Positions 48,584-59,641 are shown, numbered from the stretch's first letter. The stretch: DNA of 64,000 bases from Pogostemon cablin (GCA_023678885.1 CM042987.1:30032927-30096926), one strand, 5' to 3'. Translations and numbers: made by a program. Notes: generated by a model not told the origin, from the letters alone.

Positions 48584-49869
48584 GAGTTAAATTTATTTTT
48601 TGCCCTATAACTAAGTAAAACTTTGATTTTTGCCCTAAAAAAGATAAGTGGTTCAATTTTGCCCTATAACTAACGAATTGTTTCAATTTTTGCCCAATTT
48701 CCACCGGAAAATGCAAATTTTGCCGGAATTCGCCACGTCATGCTCAATTCCGGTTGATCAATCCGACGTGGCAATTTTGACTTTTTTGAGCCAATAAAAT
48801 TGACACGTCACATCCTTCTATAAAATTTAAAATTATTTTTCTTTTCCACATCACAAATAATATTAAAATTAAATGTATAACGCAAAATATATATTTAATA
48901 AACCTGTTAATCCATTATTAAACAGAAAATACACATCAAAATAGAAAACGATGCACTGAACTTGAAGATCTACTTATTAACAACGTTAGGGGACAGCGGC
49001 GTCGCTTAAGGCGAACTGGGAGTAGATTCGCAATTTTCCGGCGCGGTACTTGCACCGATGCGTGGCTGATGGCGAAAATCTCCGGCGACATGTGGTGTGG
49101 TTGTGATTTCTGCTCGGGAAGAATTTTGACGGTGGTTGATGGCTGTGGCAGCAATTTAAGTCAACGGGTGTCTTCCAGAGAGAAGTGCGGAGGCGCATTC
49201 TCCGGCTGAACTCTGGATCGGCGTCTTTCTGGCAGCAAATCTTGCGACATTTTTTGGCGATAGAAGGGGGTTCCGACGTGGCTTATACATCTATGGGCAA
49301 CAATTTTAGTCTACGAGTGGCTTCGGCGAGGAGAGCGGAGGCGCATTCCCCAGCTGAACTTTGGATCGGCATCTATTCCAGCGGCGGAGCTTGCGACGTT
49401 TTCTCGGCGATTGAAGAGGGTTCCGACGTGGCTTTGACAGTTGTGGGCAGCAATTTTAGTTCGACAGGCGGCTTTCGGTGAGAGGAGAGCGGTTTCGCAT
49501 TTTCTAGCTGAACTCTGGATTGGAGACTTTTCCGGGCAGCGGAGCTTGCCACAGTTTTGGCAATGGAAGAAGGCGATGACTGTCCTCCGACTCTCAGTTT
49601 TTTATTTTATTTTCCGCCGAAAAATAATAAATAGGTGGAAGGTGATGTGTCAATTTTATTGGCTTAAAAAAAATCAAAATTGCCACATCGGATTGACTAA
49701 TCGAAATTTAGCATGACGTGGCGAATTCCGGCGAAATTTACATTTTTCGACGAAAATTGGGCAAAAATTGAAACAATTCGTTAGTTATAGGGCAAAATTG
49801 AACCACTTATTTTTTTAGGGCAAAAATCGAAGTTTTTCTTAGTTATAGGGTAAAAAATGAATTTAACTC
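48584..49869. mobile_element. MULE with about 260 bp terminal inverted repeats and GC-rich cargo
   Basis: The left end gagttaaatttattttttgc ccta and the reversed right end gagttaaattcattttttac ccta stay alignable for about 260 bp (shared: ttcaattttgccctataact, aacgaattgtttcaattttt, gccggaattcgccacgtcat, gtggcaattttga). The 9 bp flanks atgttttgg and atatttgtg match only at six positions, so the target duplication has decayed or the ends are off by a few bases. The interior lacks transposase and instead holds a GC-rich, tandemly repeated stretch (48990-49600). Long inverted repeats plus foreign cargo fit a Pack-MULE-type element. Confidence 0.75.
49140..49600 (+). repeat. Tandem cargo repeat in the MULE, about 148 bp x 3
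   Basis: Units begin at about 49149, 49297 and 49446 with ggcagcaatttta-type words and share gagagcggaggcgcattc, cagctgaactctggatcggc, gcggagcttgcgac and gattgaagagggttccgacg. One frame (49185-49481) is open across two units, reading AELWIG repeatedly (RLNSGSASFW / AELWIGIYSS). It looks like one captured exon piece amplified inside the element. I do not recognise the source gene. Confidence 0.75.
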
Positions 49870-50419
49870 ATATTTGTGAGTCATAATTATCCAAAAAGAA
49901 AAAAGAAATCCTAAAATTAGTTTTTAAAGACGTAATTAATGAAAATCTAAAAGTAGATCATTTGGCAACTTTGTTTGATACCAATTATTGTATAAAAAAA
50001 CACACACACACAAATCCACAAACACTTCATGTAACCAACGTGATGTTTTCAACACGTTCTACGCCATAATCCTTCGGTTTTTGTTTTATCTGTCATTGAT
50101 AATCAGATACTATATGAGATAATAAACAGAGATGGAGCTAAAGGAAAGAAGAATTAGCAAAGCTTAAAATAGGAGAATCAATAAAGAAAATGAAATGATA
50201 AAAAAATTAGTTGCAGTTAATTAAGATAAAGATCAACATTGCAATAGAAATAAGTGCACGTTGATAAACTACTGATAGAAGACAAAAAAATCGAATAGCC
50301 AAGTACTGTCTTACAATCTGTAACCATGCAAAACATGATGAAAAATAAATGAGAAGTGTGATACTGGGATTATCATTAACTAATGTGTAATACGTGATGG
50401 AAATCATTAGAAATATAAC

Positions 50420-50507
50420 TTGTTTTGGCTTGGTGTAATGTCTTCAACGTAATTAAGTGGAATGTTTGCACCTCTTGCTGCTTCTATCTTCACCCACAGA
50501 TTTTTTT
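50420..50507 (-). pseudogene. Exon-like segment, unrecognised protein
   Basis: After a strong acceptor (tttttttttcag at 50508), the frame NLWVKIEAARGANIPLNYVE DITPSQN runs to a possible donor (caa/gttata). Another acceptor-bounded open piece (IVRQYLAIRFFCLLSVVYQR) lies at 50210-50320, but joining the two in phase gives a stop, so if they were one gene it is broken. Confidence 0.4.
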
Positions 50508-51204
50508 CTGAAAAAAAAAACGTCTGAAAAGTCACGAGATTTTTTTGCATTGCTCATTTCTTAATTTATATATGTGATGCACATGTAGAAATCGGAGTGA
50601 TGTATGAATTTCAAAAGCCTGATCATAATTAAATTCAAATTAATTAAGAAGTTGGAGTGATGTTTGACTTTTGAAAACTCATAATTAAATTCAAATTAAT
50701 TAACAAAAATTAAATTCATGATAATAATTTATTAAATTTAATAAGATTGAAACATGTAAATTCTGAAATATAGTAGGGATAATTTAGGAAAAAAAAGTTT
50801 CTCATTTGCATGTCACTTTTAATATATTAAGATATATAATGCAAGAGTTTGAGATAACATTGATAAAAACTAGAGACATATTGATGGAAAAATGTTCTAT
50901 AACATAAAATAATCACAAATTTCCTAAAAATTGACTTTCTAGAAATTTTTCGTATAAAGATGTTATGTTATTTTTGTTGTAAATTGCTTAAGTTGGCAGA
51001 TAATAAAAGTTTTTTTTTTAGCAAAAGAAGATCTTAATGATTGAAAACATGCTGTTTTAGGGCCCATTTTATGATTTCACCAAGGGCCCCCCATAATCTC
51101 TTGGCCGGTCCTGATGGGTGGTATAGATTTAAGAAAATGTACGAAATTTACAGTTTTATCAAATAGAGAAGATCCGGATCCCATAATAATGCTCATTTAA
51201 GAGT

Positions 51205-51760
51205 TGATATTAGGGTGCATCTTCACTCGGGTGCAAAGATGCACCCATATATGTATCTTTTTATTCTATTTTGTATACGTGTTTCTTAATAATTGTATAT
51301 TTTTTTCACTCTATATTTTCATTAAAAAAACTAGTATCCATGTGTGTATAACTTTTTATTCAATAGTGTATACTCCCTTCGTCCCTTTGATACGTATCCA
51401 TTTTTTGGTCCGTCCCATTACAAAGTATCAATTTCCTTTTTTGGATTGATGTGACCTACAACTACTATACATGACCACACACTCAATACTAATACAACTA
51501 CCCACTACACAATAAAATATTATTTCTCTCACCTTACTATACATTAAATTATTATACTTCTTAATCCACGTATAAAAAGTCAATGGATACCTTTCAAGGG
51601 GACGGAGGGAGTACATGTTTTTTAATAATTGCATATATTTTTTCACTCAATTTTTCATTAAAAAAACTAACAGTTAAATTGTATATATTTTTGTTCATGT
51701 TTATATATGTTTTTATTTATATTTGTATACGTTTTTGAGAGTAGGTGCACCATATTAGCC
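51205..51760. mobile_element. Small 'gtgcaccc' element with a MITE inserted in it
   Basis: Left part gggtgcatcttcactcgggtgc, right part gagagtaggtgcacc. Middle as in 43025-43335 (attctattttgtatacgtgt; cattaaaaaaact). It is interrupted at a TA by the Stowaway MITE 51373-51611. Removing the MITE makes the layout match the 43 kb copy. Confidence 0.7.
51373..51611. mobile_element. Stowaway-type MITE nested in the 51.2 kb element
   Basis: Ends ctcccttcgtccctttgata ... caaggggacggagggag with TA duplications (51371-51372, 51612-51613). 239 bp, no ORF. Confidence 0.9.
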
Positions 51761-51820
51761 CTCATTTAAATATAAGAAATCAATTTGAGCATCTATCCGG
51801 ATCCCATAATAATACTCATT

Positions 51821-51823
<3 letters not shown>

Positions 51824-51902
<79 letters not shown>
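51824..51902. repeat. (AT)n microsatellite between short direct repeats
   Basis: About 38 units. aaatcaatttgagcatctat occurs on both sides (51777 and 51902), and ggatcccataataat occurs at 51176 and 51800, so the run sits in a small duplicated stretch. Confidence 0.93.
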
Positions 51903-51905
<3 letters not shown>

Positions 51906-51962
51906 CAATTTGAGCATCTATTATTATATTAGTGATTTTACAATGATATATATGACTCCAGT

Positions 51963-52623
51963 TAGGGATGTAATCAAACCAAACCATTCGCGAACTATTC
52001 GAGTCTCGGTTTGATTAAATATTCGTTCGAACTCGTTCGTTAACCTTAACGAGCCAAACCAAACTTGAATTTTGGGTTCGAATAGTTTATCAAACCAAAC
52101 TCAAGCCTGAGGGTGTTCGACTCGAAAGCTCGCGAACATATTCGTTTATAGGCTCGTTAATGGCTCGCAAACGCGTTCGTAAATTTTATAGTTATTCTTT
52201 AGAATTATATATTATTATTTATTTATTAATATTCAATAATTAAATATTTTATATTAAACCACACAAATATCATAATAATTTAAGTAATTATTTAAATATT
52301 TAAATACTTTTTACCATTTATTATTATATTTTGTTAGTTTGTTTATTTAATATTATGGGTAACATTAAATATTTATAAACGAAACATTCTTTTATTATTC
52401 AGACACAAAATTATTTAAATGTTCATGAAAATATATTCATAAACAAGTTACTTTATGTGTTCGTGAATATGTTCGCGAGTCTTAACAAATAGTTTGAGTT
52501 CGAACTCGAGTTCGATATTTTTTTCTTGACGAGTTCGAGCTCGGGCTCGAGTTCGATAATTTCTTAACAAACGATCCTCAAACCTAGTAGTGTTCGACTC
52601 GGCTCGATTAGATTACATCCCTA
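51963..52623. mobile_element. Non-autonomous hAT element (TAGGGATG ends)
   Basis: Inverted ends tagggatgtaatc ... gattacatcccta, with a near-perfect 8 bp duplication (actccagt at 51955-51962, actcccgt at 52624-52631). tagggatg is the classical Ac-like terminus. Subterminal regions are rich in cgaac/gttcg words (gttcgaactcgttcg, cgagttcgagctcggg). 661 bp, no transposase. Confidence 0.9.
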
Positions 52624-52844
52624 ACTCCCGTTATTGATTAGATAACCACCTTCGCATTTTTCTATTATTTATATTAAATTCTATTTATTGTTGATAGAGA
52701 GAGATTATGGTATAGCTGGTTATACTAATTCAATTTTGTACAATATTTATCCCCACACTTCTTAATTAATTCCTCTCCTTTATTAATGTTGTTTTTTATT
52801 TTATTTTTAAATTTATTTTGTTTAAATGACTATTATATCCTAAA

Positions 52845-53015
52845 CTCTAGGGACAAATTATATCCTAAACTACAAGGGGTAAAATTACAATTATACCCTA
52901 AACCCTAGGAATAAATTATGCCATAAATTACAAGGGTAAAATTACAATCATACACTAAACCCTAAACCCTAGGGGATAAATTATACCCTAAACCATAAGG
53001 GTAAAATTACAATTA
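52845..53015. repeat. Tandem repeat with telomere-like words
   Basis: About three units of near 60 bp with the pattern 'accctaaaccctaggnataaattat-ccataaac-acaagggtaaaattacaatta'. It includes the doubled aaaccctaaaccctagg, the plant telomere repeat word. Short and degenerate, so an interstitial telomere-like motif rather than a telomere. Confidence 0.7.
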
Positions 53016-53319
53016 TATCGGTAAAATAAAATAAAATAAAAATAAAATAAAAAATGAAAAAAAAAATAAAAAAAGTAACAGCAACCGTTTAGAAAAAAAG
53101 AAGGAAAACACGCACTGAAGGTGAAGGAAGGAGGTTGTACCGGGATTGTACCAATTGAAGGTTGTACATAAATCTTTGTCTTGTTGATATTAATTTTTAT
53201 AAATTTATTTATATTAAAAAATTTTATTATTCACATTATTATCTACTCCCTCCATCTCATGACACACTTTTTATTTTGAATTTTGGATTATTCCACTTGA
53301 ACATTTCTTAAAAAATAAA

Positions 53320-53515
53320 AGAGTGAGTCTCTTGTGCGCTCGGGCACATGAATTTAGATCCATGTCCCTTTGCAATTTTCGTACCCCTTTATAATTTAAA
53401 CTCCCTAACTAGCAATACATATGTTTAAATAAAATAGGGAGGGGAAGAGTTGTGTTCACATGGGGACACAGACTGTAACCCGTGTCCGAGAGCGCATGAG
53501 CTTTTCCCAAATAAA
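53320..53515. mobile_element. 'gggacac' element, copy 1
   Basis: Reads gagtgagtctcttgtgcgct ... gtccctttgcaattttcgta ... gttcacatggggacacag. The same family is seen inverted at 59808-59980 and again at 60393-60585 (gcaaagggacacgaaaattg, atgtgaacacaatca). Short, non-coding, with gcgc/gtgcc-rich ends. Confidence 0.6.
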
Positions 53516-53569
53516 AAAGTTAAACGCAACCACCCTTTCCATTCACTTTATTTTTTTAAAAAAACAACC

Positions 53570-55940
53570 CTACCTGTTTTTCACTTTTTTCACAAAAAAT
53601 TCTAATACATAAACAATTTGTATATATCATTATTTTATTTTTTACACTTTTTCACAAAAAAAATTATTAAGTTCTTTTATTATTTTTTTTCACAAAAAAA
53701 TTATTAAATTATTTTATTATTGACATTTATATCTACTAATTATTCACTTTATTTCATAAAAATTTCTTATATATGAACAATTTGTATATATCATTATTTT
53801 ATTTTACATTTATATTATTCTTCCCAAATTAAAAATATTCTAAATTTATCCTTAAGGGAAGAATCGAATTGGATTTTGGGGTGAGTCATTTAGGCTTAAG
53901 GGGTTTCAGAGAAGTTGGAATTAGGGGTGGATTGTGGGGTGATTTAAGGACTTCCACAACAGGAACAGTGGGAATTTAGGGTTTCAGGGTAGGGGTGGAT
54001 TCCAACTCAGAAATTAGGGTTTTAGATTATAACATGCAGGTATGAATGTGTACTCTGACTCTACGAGGAGGAGGGAAGGATGGTGTATACTCTGACTCTA
54101 CGAGGAGGAGGGAAGGAATGGTGGCAACTGCTTTGTGACTTTTTTCACGTGGCAAAATTTTATAGAATTAACTCTTAGGAAGGCAATGCATATGCACCTT
54201 ATTTTATTTTAAATCATGATATATATTTATTTGGAAAGAAAATCATGATATTTTTTACTATGTATTAAACGCAGCTTTGAATTGTTTATCAGACCAACGT
54301 ATAGCCTTTTGCTTGTGTGAATTATTTATAAATAATTTAATGGATTAGTATTTATATGTTAACAAAATTTATCCTAACAAGAGTTGTTTAAATTAAAAGG
54401 TTCCTCCTACTGTGTGATACTATGATTGTAAAAACTTTATAAATAATTTAATGGATTAGTGTTTATATGTCAACAAAATTTATCCTAACAAGAGTTTCAA
54501 TTAAAAGGTTCCTCCTCTATATGTTTACAAAATTTATCCTAGCAAGAGTTTAAATTAAAAGGTTCCTCCTCTATGTTAACAAAATTTATCCTTACAAAGA
54601 GTTTAAATTAAAAGGTTCTCTCCCTACTGTGATACTATGATGGTAAAAACTTTATAAATAATTTAATGGGTTAGTATTTATATGTTAACAAAATTTATCT
54701 CAAAAAAGTTTAAATTAAAAGGTTCCTCCTCCTACTGTGATACTATGATGGTAAAAAATCGCAAACTGTGTCCCCTTTTTAGTATGACTATGATGAATAA
54801 ACTTAAATCATTTTATGTGGATATGGTTACTTTTTATTTTGTGAGGTGGGATTTTCTTGATCAACTTTAGTGTTCAAATGGTGTATTTTGATATTTAAAA
54901 TTTTGAATTTCAGATTTCAAATCTTATCTAGATGCTTAGATAGAATGGTTACTAAAGCTAAGCACATACTAGAAGTGGTTTTGGGGTGTCCAATTGGAGT
55001 TCGCGTAACGGATTTGCAGAAAATTTGAAAATTCTACTGATTTGTAAAAATTGTAAAATATGTCAAAACTGCAAAATATTCCATTACTTTATGATAAGAC
55101 CTATATTGTACGATATATAATTTCGATCACAGGCATAAAGGCTTTCATAGCAGCAGAATAAATATTTTCCCCTGTTCTCCCTTCAATAATATTTTCTTTA
55201 TCTTTAATAAATACAATAATATTTTCTTTATCTTCAATAATATTTTCTTTATCGTTCTCGATACTAAGATTCTATACTATTTCGGAACAAATTTTGATGT
55301 CTATTTTTTTTCTTAAGTTTTCCCATATGTATGTGTCTCCATTTGAGAGTTTGCTTTGGTGCTACTTGTGCAAGGGTACTCTAACTTGACATTTTATAGT
55401 AATTTTGTTATCACAGAATTCGGATTGCTCAAAAATCAATGTAGAATGTACATATCATTTTAATGAGACAAACCTGCTATATATTTCCTTTTAGCTGTCA
55501 TCTATCCCTCTGCTATTGAAGATGGTTCCAGTTTTTCCTAATATCTTTCAGTAATTTGCAGGTATGGGAGAATTTATTTCCTGCAGTTTGACAAAGTTGC
55601 AATGCTATTTCACTCCTCTTAAGTTTTTCACTCCTCTTAAGTTTTATAGAGATGCCGTTTTACGACAGGAAAGTCGATGCTCAACCGAAATGTATTTTAT
55701 GGGTTTCCAAAAATATGCCTGCGCCTTCAACTCAACCTAACTTCAAAATCAATTTTGCATCAACTAATTGTCTCCCTTTTGCATATGATATTTTTTGAGG
55801 AAGGTAAGATAAAAAAGCATATCATACTTATTTATGTCCTGGAAAAATGTTAACCAACAATATACTCCTAAAATTTTGTAATTCTTGGGAAAATGAAATG
55901 TTAACCAACAACATACTCCTAAAATTTTGTAATTCTTGGG
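53570..55940. repeat. Segmental duplication, copy 2 (partner at 9580-11310)
   Basis: Same orientation and landmark order as copy 1. It is longer because of local tandem expansion at 54310-54765. Beyond the right edge there is an exon-like minus-strand piece (56311-56433), as copy 1 is also followed by minus-strand gene debris. Confidence 0.75.
54310..54765. repeat. Nested tandem repeats
   Basis: Five copies of 'gttaacaaaatttatcctaacaagagtttaaattaaaaggttcctcct' in varied form (54358, 54466, 54522, 54572, 54680), some followed by tactgtgatactatgatggt and tttataaataatttaatgg. Copy 1 of the segmental duplication has a single such stretch near 10000-10030. Confidence 0.85.
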
Positions 55941-56310
55941 ATAATGCTTTGAAGAAATGTGGCAGTGGCTCATTTGATTATCTAAAATCTTGCTCCTGAA
56001 TGCAAACATGTGAAATGGTTTTCTTACCGAGAAGGAAATTGGAAGGGGGAAAAGGTGAGATTACAGCAATTTGAACTTAATTTTGCCTTTCCAAATGATT
56101 CTACCTGTGAATTTACACCTCAACTAAACATCACATATGCTAATCAACTATTGTCTGTAGAGTTTTTTGTAATTGATTATCATGATTTCAGTAGTGAAAA
56201 TGTGGCTATTATTATATGTACTTCAGTTGGTGAATTATAATTGATGATGCAATATTTGTTATAAAATCTTCCATTAGTATTTTATTAGGCAAAACAATTT
56301 TGCTTGGCCA

Positions 56311-56433
56311 TCAGAAATCTAATATAGTACCCGAAATGAAATCAGATAAAAATCTTAACACTGAAGCTAGATGTTGTGGATCCTTACAACAGTAAGCTGC
56401 TTCGAGAAACAACTCCGGCCGAATTGTGTTCAC
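56311..56433 (-). pseudogene. Exon-like segment of a conserved-looking protein
   Basis: After a good acceptor (gaatttttcag at 56434) the minus frame reads VNTIRPELFLEAAYCCKDPQ, HLASVLRFLSDFISGTILDF, then TGA. The first 33 residues look like genuine conserved protein (Cys pair, amphipathic helices). I cannot name the family. The short abrupt end suggests that the C-terminus has been lost or that the true exon ends earlier. Confidence 0.5.
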
Positions 56434-57188
56434 CTGAAAAATTCAACCAAATTTGTGAATCAATAAGAATTGTCTATGTTTTGCTTTCTACAACAAAACT
56501 TATGTTAAAAGGAAGTGCAGATGCTTTTAATAGGTTCAGAAGCTAGCTTGCTACAAAAAACAAAGTAATAACACCAAAAGCAGTTCCATAACCAGCTGTT
56601 GCTAGACTGTTAAAGTGATAAACTCAAACGAGGATCACTGGAATTTAAACGTTTAATAAAATCATGAAAATGATGAAAAATCAAACGATGAAAATTTAAA
56701 CGTTTATGAAGCATGACAATGATGAAAAATCAAACGAGAATCACTGGAATTTGTTTAAGGGTGCTATCCAAGAGTTCAACTATGCATGCAGTCATACGAT
56801 GCAAATGTTCATTTTTTAAACTCCAAACAACTAACATAAGAAAATTTTCAACAAATAAATTAATAGGTTCACTAAAATTTGTTTGTGTCATTCTTTCAAG
56901 AGCTGTCCGCTTTAAACACCTATTATTAAAAAACCTAGTATCAATTTTTACGAAGTGTAGTCTCACCGATGCACCAAGTGCATCATAGGTTTTTTATATC
57001 CTACCTTCCTTTTTTTTTAAATAATTATTTTATTATATTTAATGGTGTGGATTAGTATATTAAAACTTAATCTAACAATTAAGATTGATCAGGTGCACCA
57101 AAGTCAAGACTCTAAATTTAAATTTGTTATAAATAATAATAACAAATAGACTCTAAATTTAAATTTGTTATAAATAATAATAACAAAT

Positions 57189-57401
57189 TGATGCAGTGGA
57201 AAATACAAAAGAACGATAAACAAAATACTAATCTGTTGATTCTACAAAGAATACCGGAATATCGAGATAGATTTTTACTCAAACGTTGATTCTCACAAGA
57301 ATACCATAGGAGTAGAAATCTATCTCGCTATTCCGGTATTCTTTGTAGAATCAACGGATTAGTATTTTGTTTATCGTTCTTTTGTATTTTTCGCTGCATC
57401 A
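57189..57401. repeat. Inverted LTR-end palindrome
   Basis: Left arm tgatgcagtggaaaatacaa ... ttctacaaagaatacc reads as the reverse complement of the right arm ggtattctttgtagaatcaa ... tttttcgctgcatca. Arms of about 95-110 bp meet near 57306. It could form a long hairpin. Confidence 0.88.
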
Positions 57402-57432
57402 GTTGGTAATCAGAGCCAATTTATGATCCTCG

Positions 57433-57960
57433 ATGATGATTCCGAGGCATGAATTGGTAGATGATATCATGTATGATGAGCAGATCTATGAATACGATAA
57501 TCTTTCTTTTTTTGATCTATTTTCTCCATTCAATCTTGATTTTGACGAGTTTGTTGATGGTGGCTATGAAGGTCCACCGATATTTGATGAGGAAGATGAT
57601 GAAGTTTCTTATGGTGGCTATGATGGTCCACCCATCTTTGATGAAGAAGATGAAGAAGATTTCGGCTATGATATCCCATCAACTTTTTATGAAGAAGGTG
57701 ATGCAATTTTCCACGACGTTTATGGTGATCCAATTTTTTATGGAGAGATGATTGAAGCTGTTGTTAATGCGCCTAATTCAAAAGATTCGTATGATCCAAA
57801 AGATTCATATTTTCTGGATTTCATAATTTGTTGCAACATTGAACATGTAAGTGTTATTTTAAAGGATTTTGAGTTATATGGATTCAAGGATGTTCCAGCG
57901 TGTCTTCGCACTTTCGTTCGTGATACAACCCTGCAAGATTCGAGGTCGAATCGTCTCTAA
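57433..57960 (+). CDS. Acidic ORF of the small LTR element
   Basis: 175 residues, intact. Strongly acidic, with a tandem motif GGYEGPPIFDEEDDE / GGYDGPPIFDEEDEE at residues 43-76, and a third degenerate copy after. Phrases of the GPPIFDEE type occur between Gag-Pol domains in plant Gypsy polyproteins, and the C-terminus (TLQDSRSNRL) resembles the last residues of such polyproteins (DSRTN... just before the polypurine tract). The ORF therefore looks like an internally deleted polyprotein remnant kept in frame. It has no enzyme motif. No reason to think it is a host gene. Confidence 0.65.
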   Translation: MMIPRHELVDDIMYDEQIYEYDNLSFFDLFSPFNLDFDEFVDGGYEGPPIFDEEDDEVSYGGYDGPPIFDEEDEEDFGYDIPSTFYEEGDAIFHDVYGDPIFYGEMIEAVVNAPNSKDSYDPKDSYFLDFIICCNIEHVSVILKDFELYGFKDVPACLRTFVRDTTLQDSRSNRL

Positions 57961-57971
57961 GCAGAGGAGAA

Positions 57972-58333
57972 TGATAGAGATATGATTGTAATTAGAATAT
58001 TTTATAATAATGTTATAATTTATTTTCTTTTATTTATATTTGTCATTAATATGTCAGATCCTATAAATAGGTGATATTGTAATAGTTTTAGGGAGTTGAA
58101 TTTGATTAACGAAAAGTTTGGGTTTAGTCCCTTCTGTTGTGTTTTATTTGTGTTCTTTCGGTATTCCTCTTGAATCAACGGATTAATACTTTTAATCGCG
58201 TTTCCGTCTACTCCTACGGTATTCTTGTGAGAATCAACGTTTGAGTAGAAATCTATCTCGTTATTCCGTATTCTTTGTAGAATCAATGGATTAGTATTTT
58301 GTTTATCGTTCTTTTGTATTTTCCGCTGCATCA
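57972..58333 (+). repeat. 3' LTR of the small element
   Basis: 362 bp, TG...CA ends. Contains a plausible promoter (cctataaatagg at 58060) and, near its end, the segment duplicated at 57307-57401. Confidence 0.85.
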
Positions 58334-58439
58334 ATACTACAAAATTAATTAATACACTATCTTGACTTTGAGAAAGTTAAAATTAATACATGCAAAATAT
58401 TGTTAAAATACGTAAATTAATAGAATGTGTGATAATTAA

Positions 58440-58670
58440 ATTAAGGTTAAGTATTACGTGATCGTCTCACATGAGATCATTTTACACTTTTTAAAATAAT
58501 TATCACTTTCACTATAAAATGTTATCACTTTCACTATAAAATATTATTACTTTTTATTTATATTATAAATTGTTCATAAAATAATATTATCACTTTTCAT
58601 TAGTATCACTTGTCGTTATAGGAGTTATCACTTTTTACCTGTCTCACGTGAAACTGTGTTAAAAAATGAT
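58440..58670. mobile_element. Diverged copy of the 'gagacggtctca' MITE
   Basis: Ends gtgatcgtctcacatgagat ... ttacctgtctcacgtgaaac, with interior repeats tatcactttcactataaaat. Same family as 39511-39769. Confidence 0.7.
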
Positions 58671-58753
58671 GAGAGTTTGTCCCACGATGGGTTGAGGGTA
58701 GAATGGGAGAGGGATGGTTGATGTATAGATTATAGTGTTAAGATAAATTAAAC

Positions 58754-58803
<50 letters not shown>
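58754..58803. repeat. (TAA)n microsatellite
   Basis: About 16 trinucleotide units. Confidence 0.95.
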
Positions 58804-58805
<2 letters not shown>

Positions 58806-58962
58806 CTCTCAGCTCTACGGGCTAGTCCTATTAGCTCAAGGGCTAATCTGTTCGGAGCAAAAAGCCCGTTAAACGGGCTCAATTTCTCGACCCTAACCCT
58901 AATTTTTGTAGGGTTAATCGGGCCGAACTCACATTTTTCGAGCTTTATAACAACTCTAGTTA
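58806..58962. mobile_element. hAT-like element remnant
   Basis: gcccgttaaacgggct and gggttaatcgggccgaact followed by cgagctttataacaactctag resemble the ggcccg-rich subterminal style of the hAT at 24912-25792. One end is lost in the (TAA)n run, so no duplication can be shown. Confidence 0.45.
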
Positions 58963-59285
58963 TGGATATAAATTATTTATAAAATATTTATTAGTACTTT
59001 TTATCATTTTGAAAATCACTTTTATTAAATTGATATAGTAATTTTTTTTTGTTATTATGAACTCTTCATGTAAGGTCTCATATAAATATTTGCTTTATTT
59101 AAATATTTTTGGGTACATATTTTATGTAAAATCGCACGATGAGACTATTTTACGCTTTCATAATTAATTATTATTTTTAAAAGTTCAACTGTGGTGCACC
59201 TGGTGTATCGGTGCATCTGGACGATCTTAATCGTTAGATTAATTTTATTTAATTTCCACCCTAAAATAAAATAATATAATTAATT

Positions 59286-59562
59286 TTTGGAGTTTTATCA
59301 ATTCAATGCCCGAATTATGGATAAATTATCAATTCGGGGCCTGAATTATTTTTTCTATCAATTCAAGGCTTGAAATATATAAAACTATCAATTCAAGGCC
59401 TGAATTTATCAAATATTATCTCATATTTTATCAATTTAGGGCCTAAGTTCAGGCTCCGAATTTATAGTTTTACATAATTCAGGCCCCTAATAGATAGAAA
59501 TCATAATTCAAGCCCCAAATTAATAATTTACCTATTTTTCAGGTCTTGGATTGATAAAATTC

Positions 59563-59563
<1 letters not shown>
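59286..59563. repeat. Foldback element of 'tatcaattcaaggcctgaa' units
   Basis: The left half gagttttatcaattcaatgc ccgaatta... and the reversed right half agaattttatcaatccaaga cctgaa... pair over much of the 278 bp, and each half is itself a short tandem array of the same unit. No ORF. Confidence 0.7.

Positions 59564-59568
<5 letters not shown>

Positions 59569-59641
<73 letters not shown>
59569..59641. repeat. (AT)n microsatellite
   Basis: About 36 units at the right edge of the foldback element. Confidence 0.95.

Larger units (their letters stand above)
45166..51113. mobile_element. Possible old hAT element (about 5.9 kb) with nested insertions
   Basis: The left end cagggtcggctctgagggtt and the right end, reversed, caggaccggccaagag are hAT-like, each followed inward by a ggggcccc-type word (45220s, 51085s). 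The 8 bp flanks gtgggtga and atgggtgg match at six positions. Inside are the element copy at 45240-45632, the MULE at 48584-49869 and exon-like pieces at 47562-50507. No transposase domain was recognised. The two ends may instead belong to unrelated fragments. Confidence 0.4.
57189..58333 (+). mobile_element. Very small LTR retroelement with one ORF
   Basis: The complete 3' LTR is 57972-58333 (tgatagagatatgattg ... ttccgctgcatca). On the left only about 95 bp of the 5' LTR end remains (57307-57401), preceded by an inverted copy of the same LTR end (57189-57306), forming a hairpin-like arrangement. Between them are a PBS-like ttggtaatcagagcc (57403), one 175-codon ORF, and a polypurine tract gcagaggagaa directly before the 3' LTR. 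No flanking duplication is clear. About 1.1 kb, non-autonomous. Confidence 0.8.

Noticed and set aside
45166..51113. Calling a confident intact hAT transposon across this span
   Set aside because: Ends match only in about ten bases, flanks at six of eight, and no transposase domain was recognised; kept only as a low-confidence feature.
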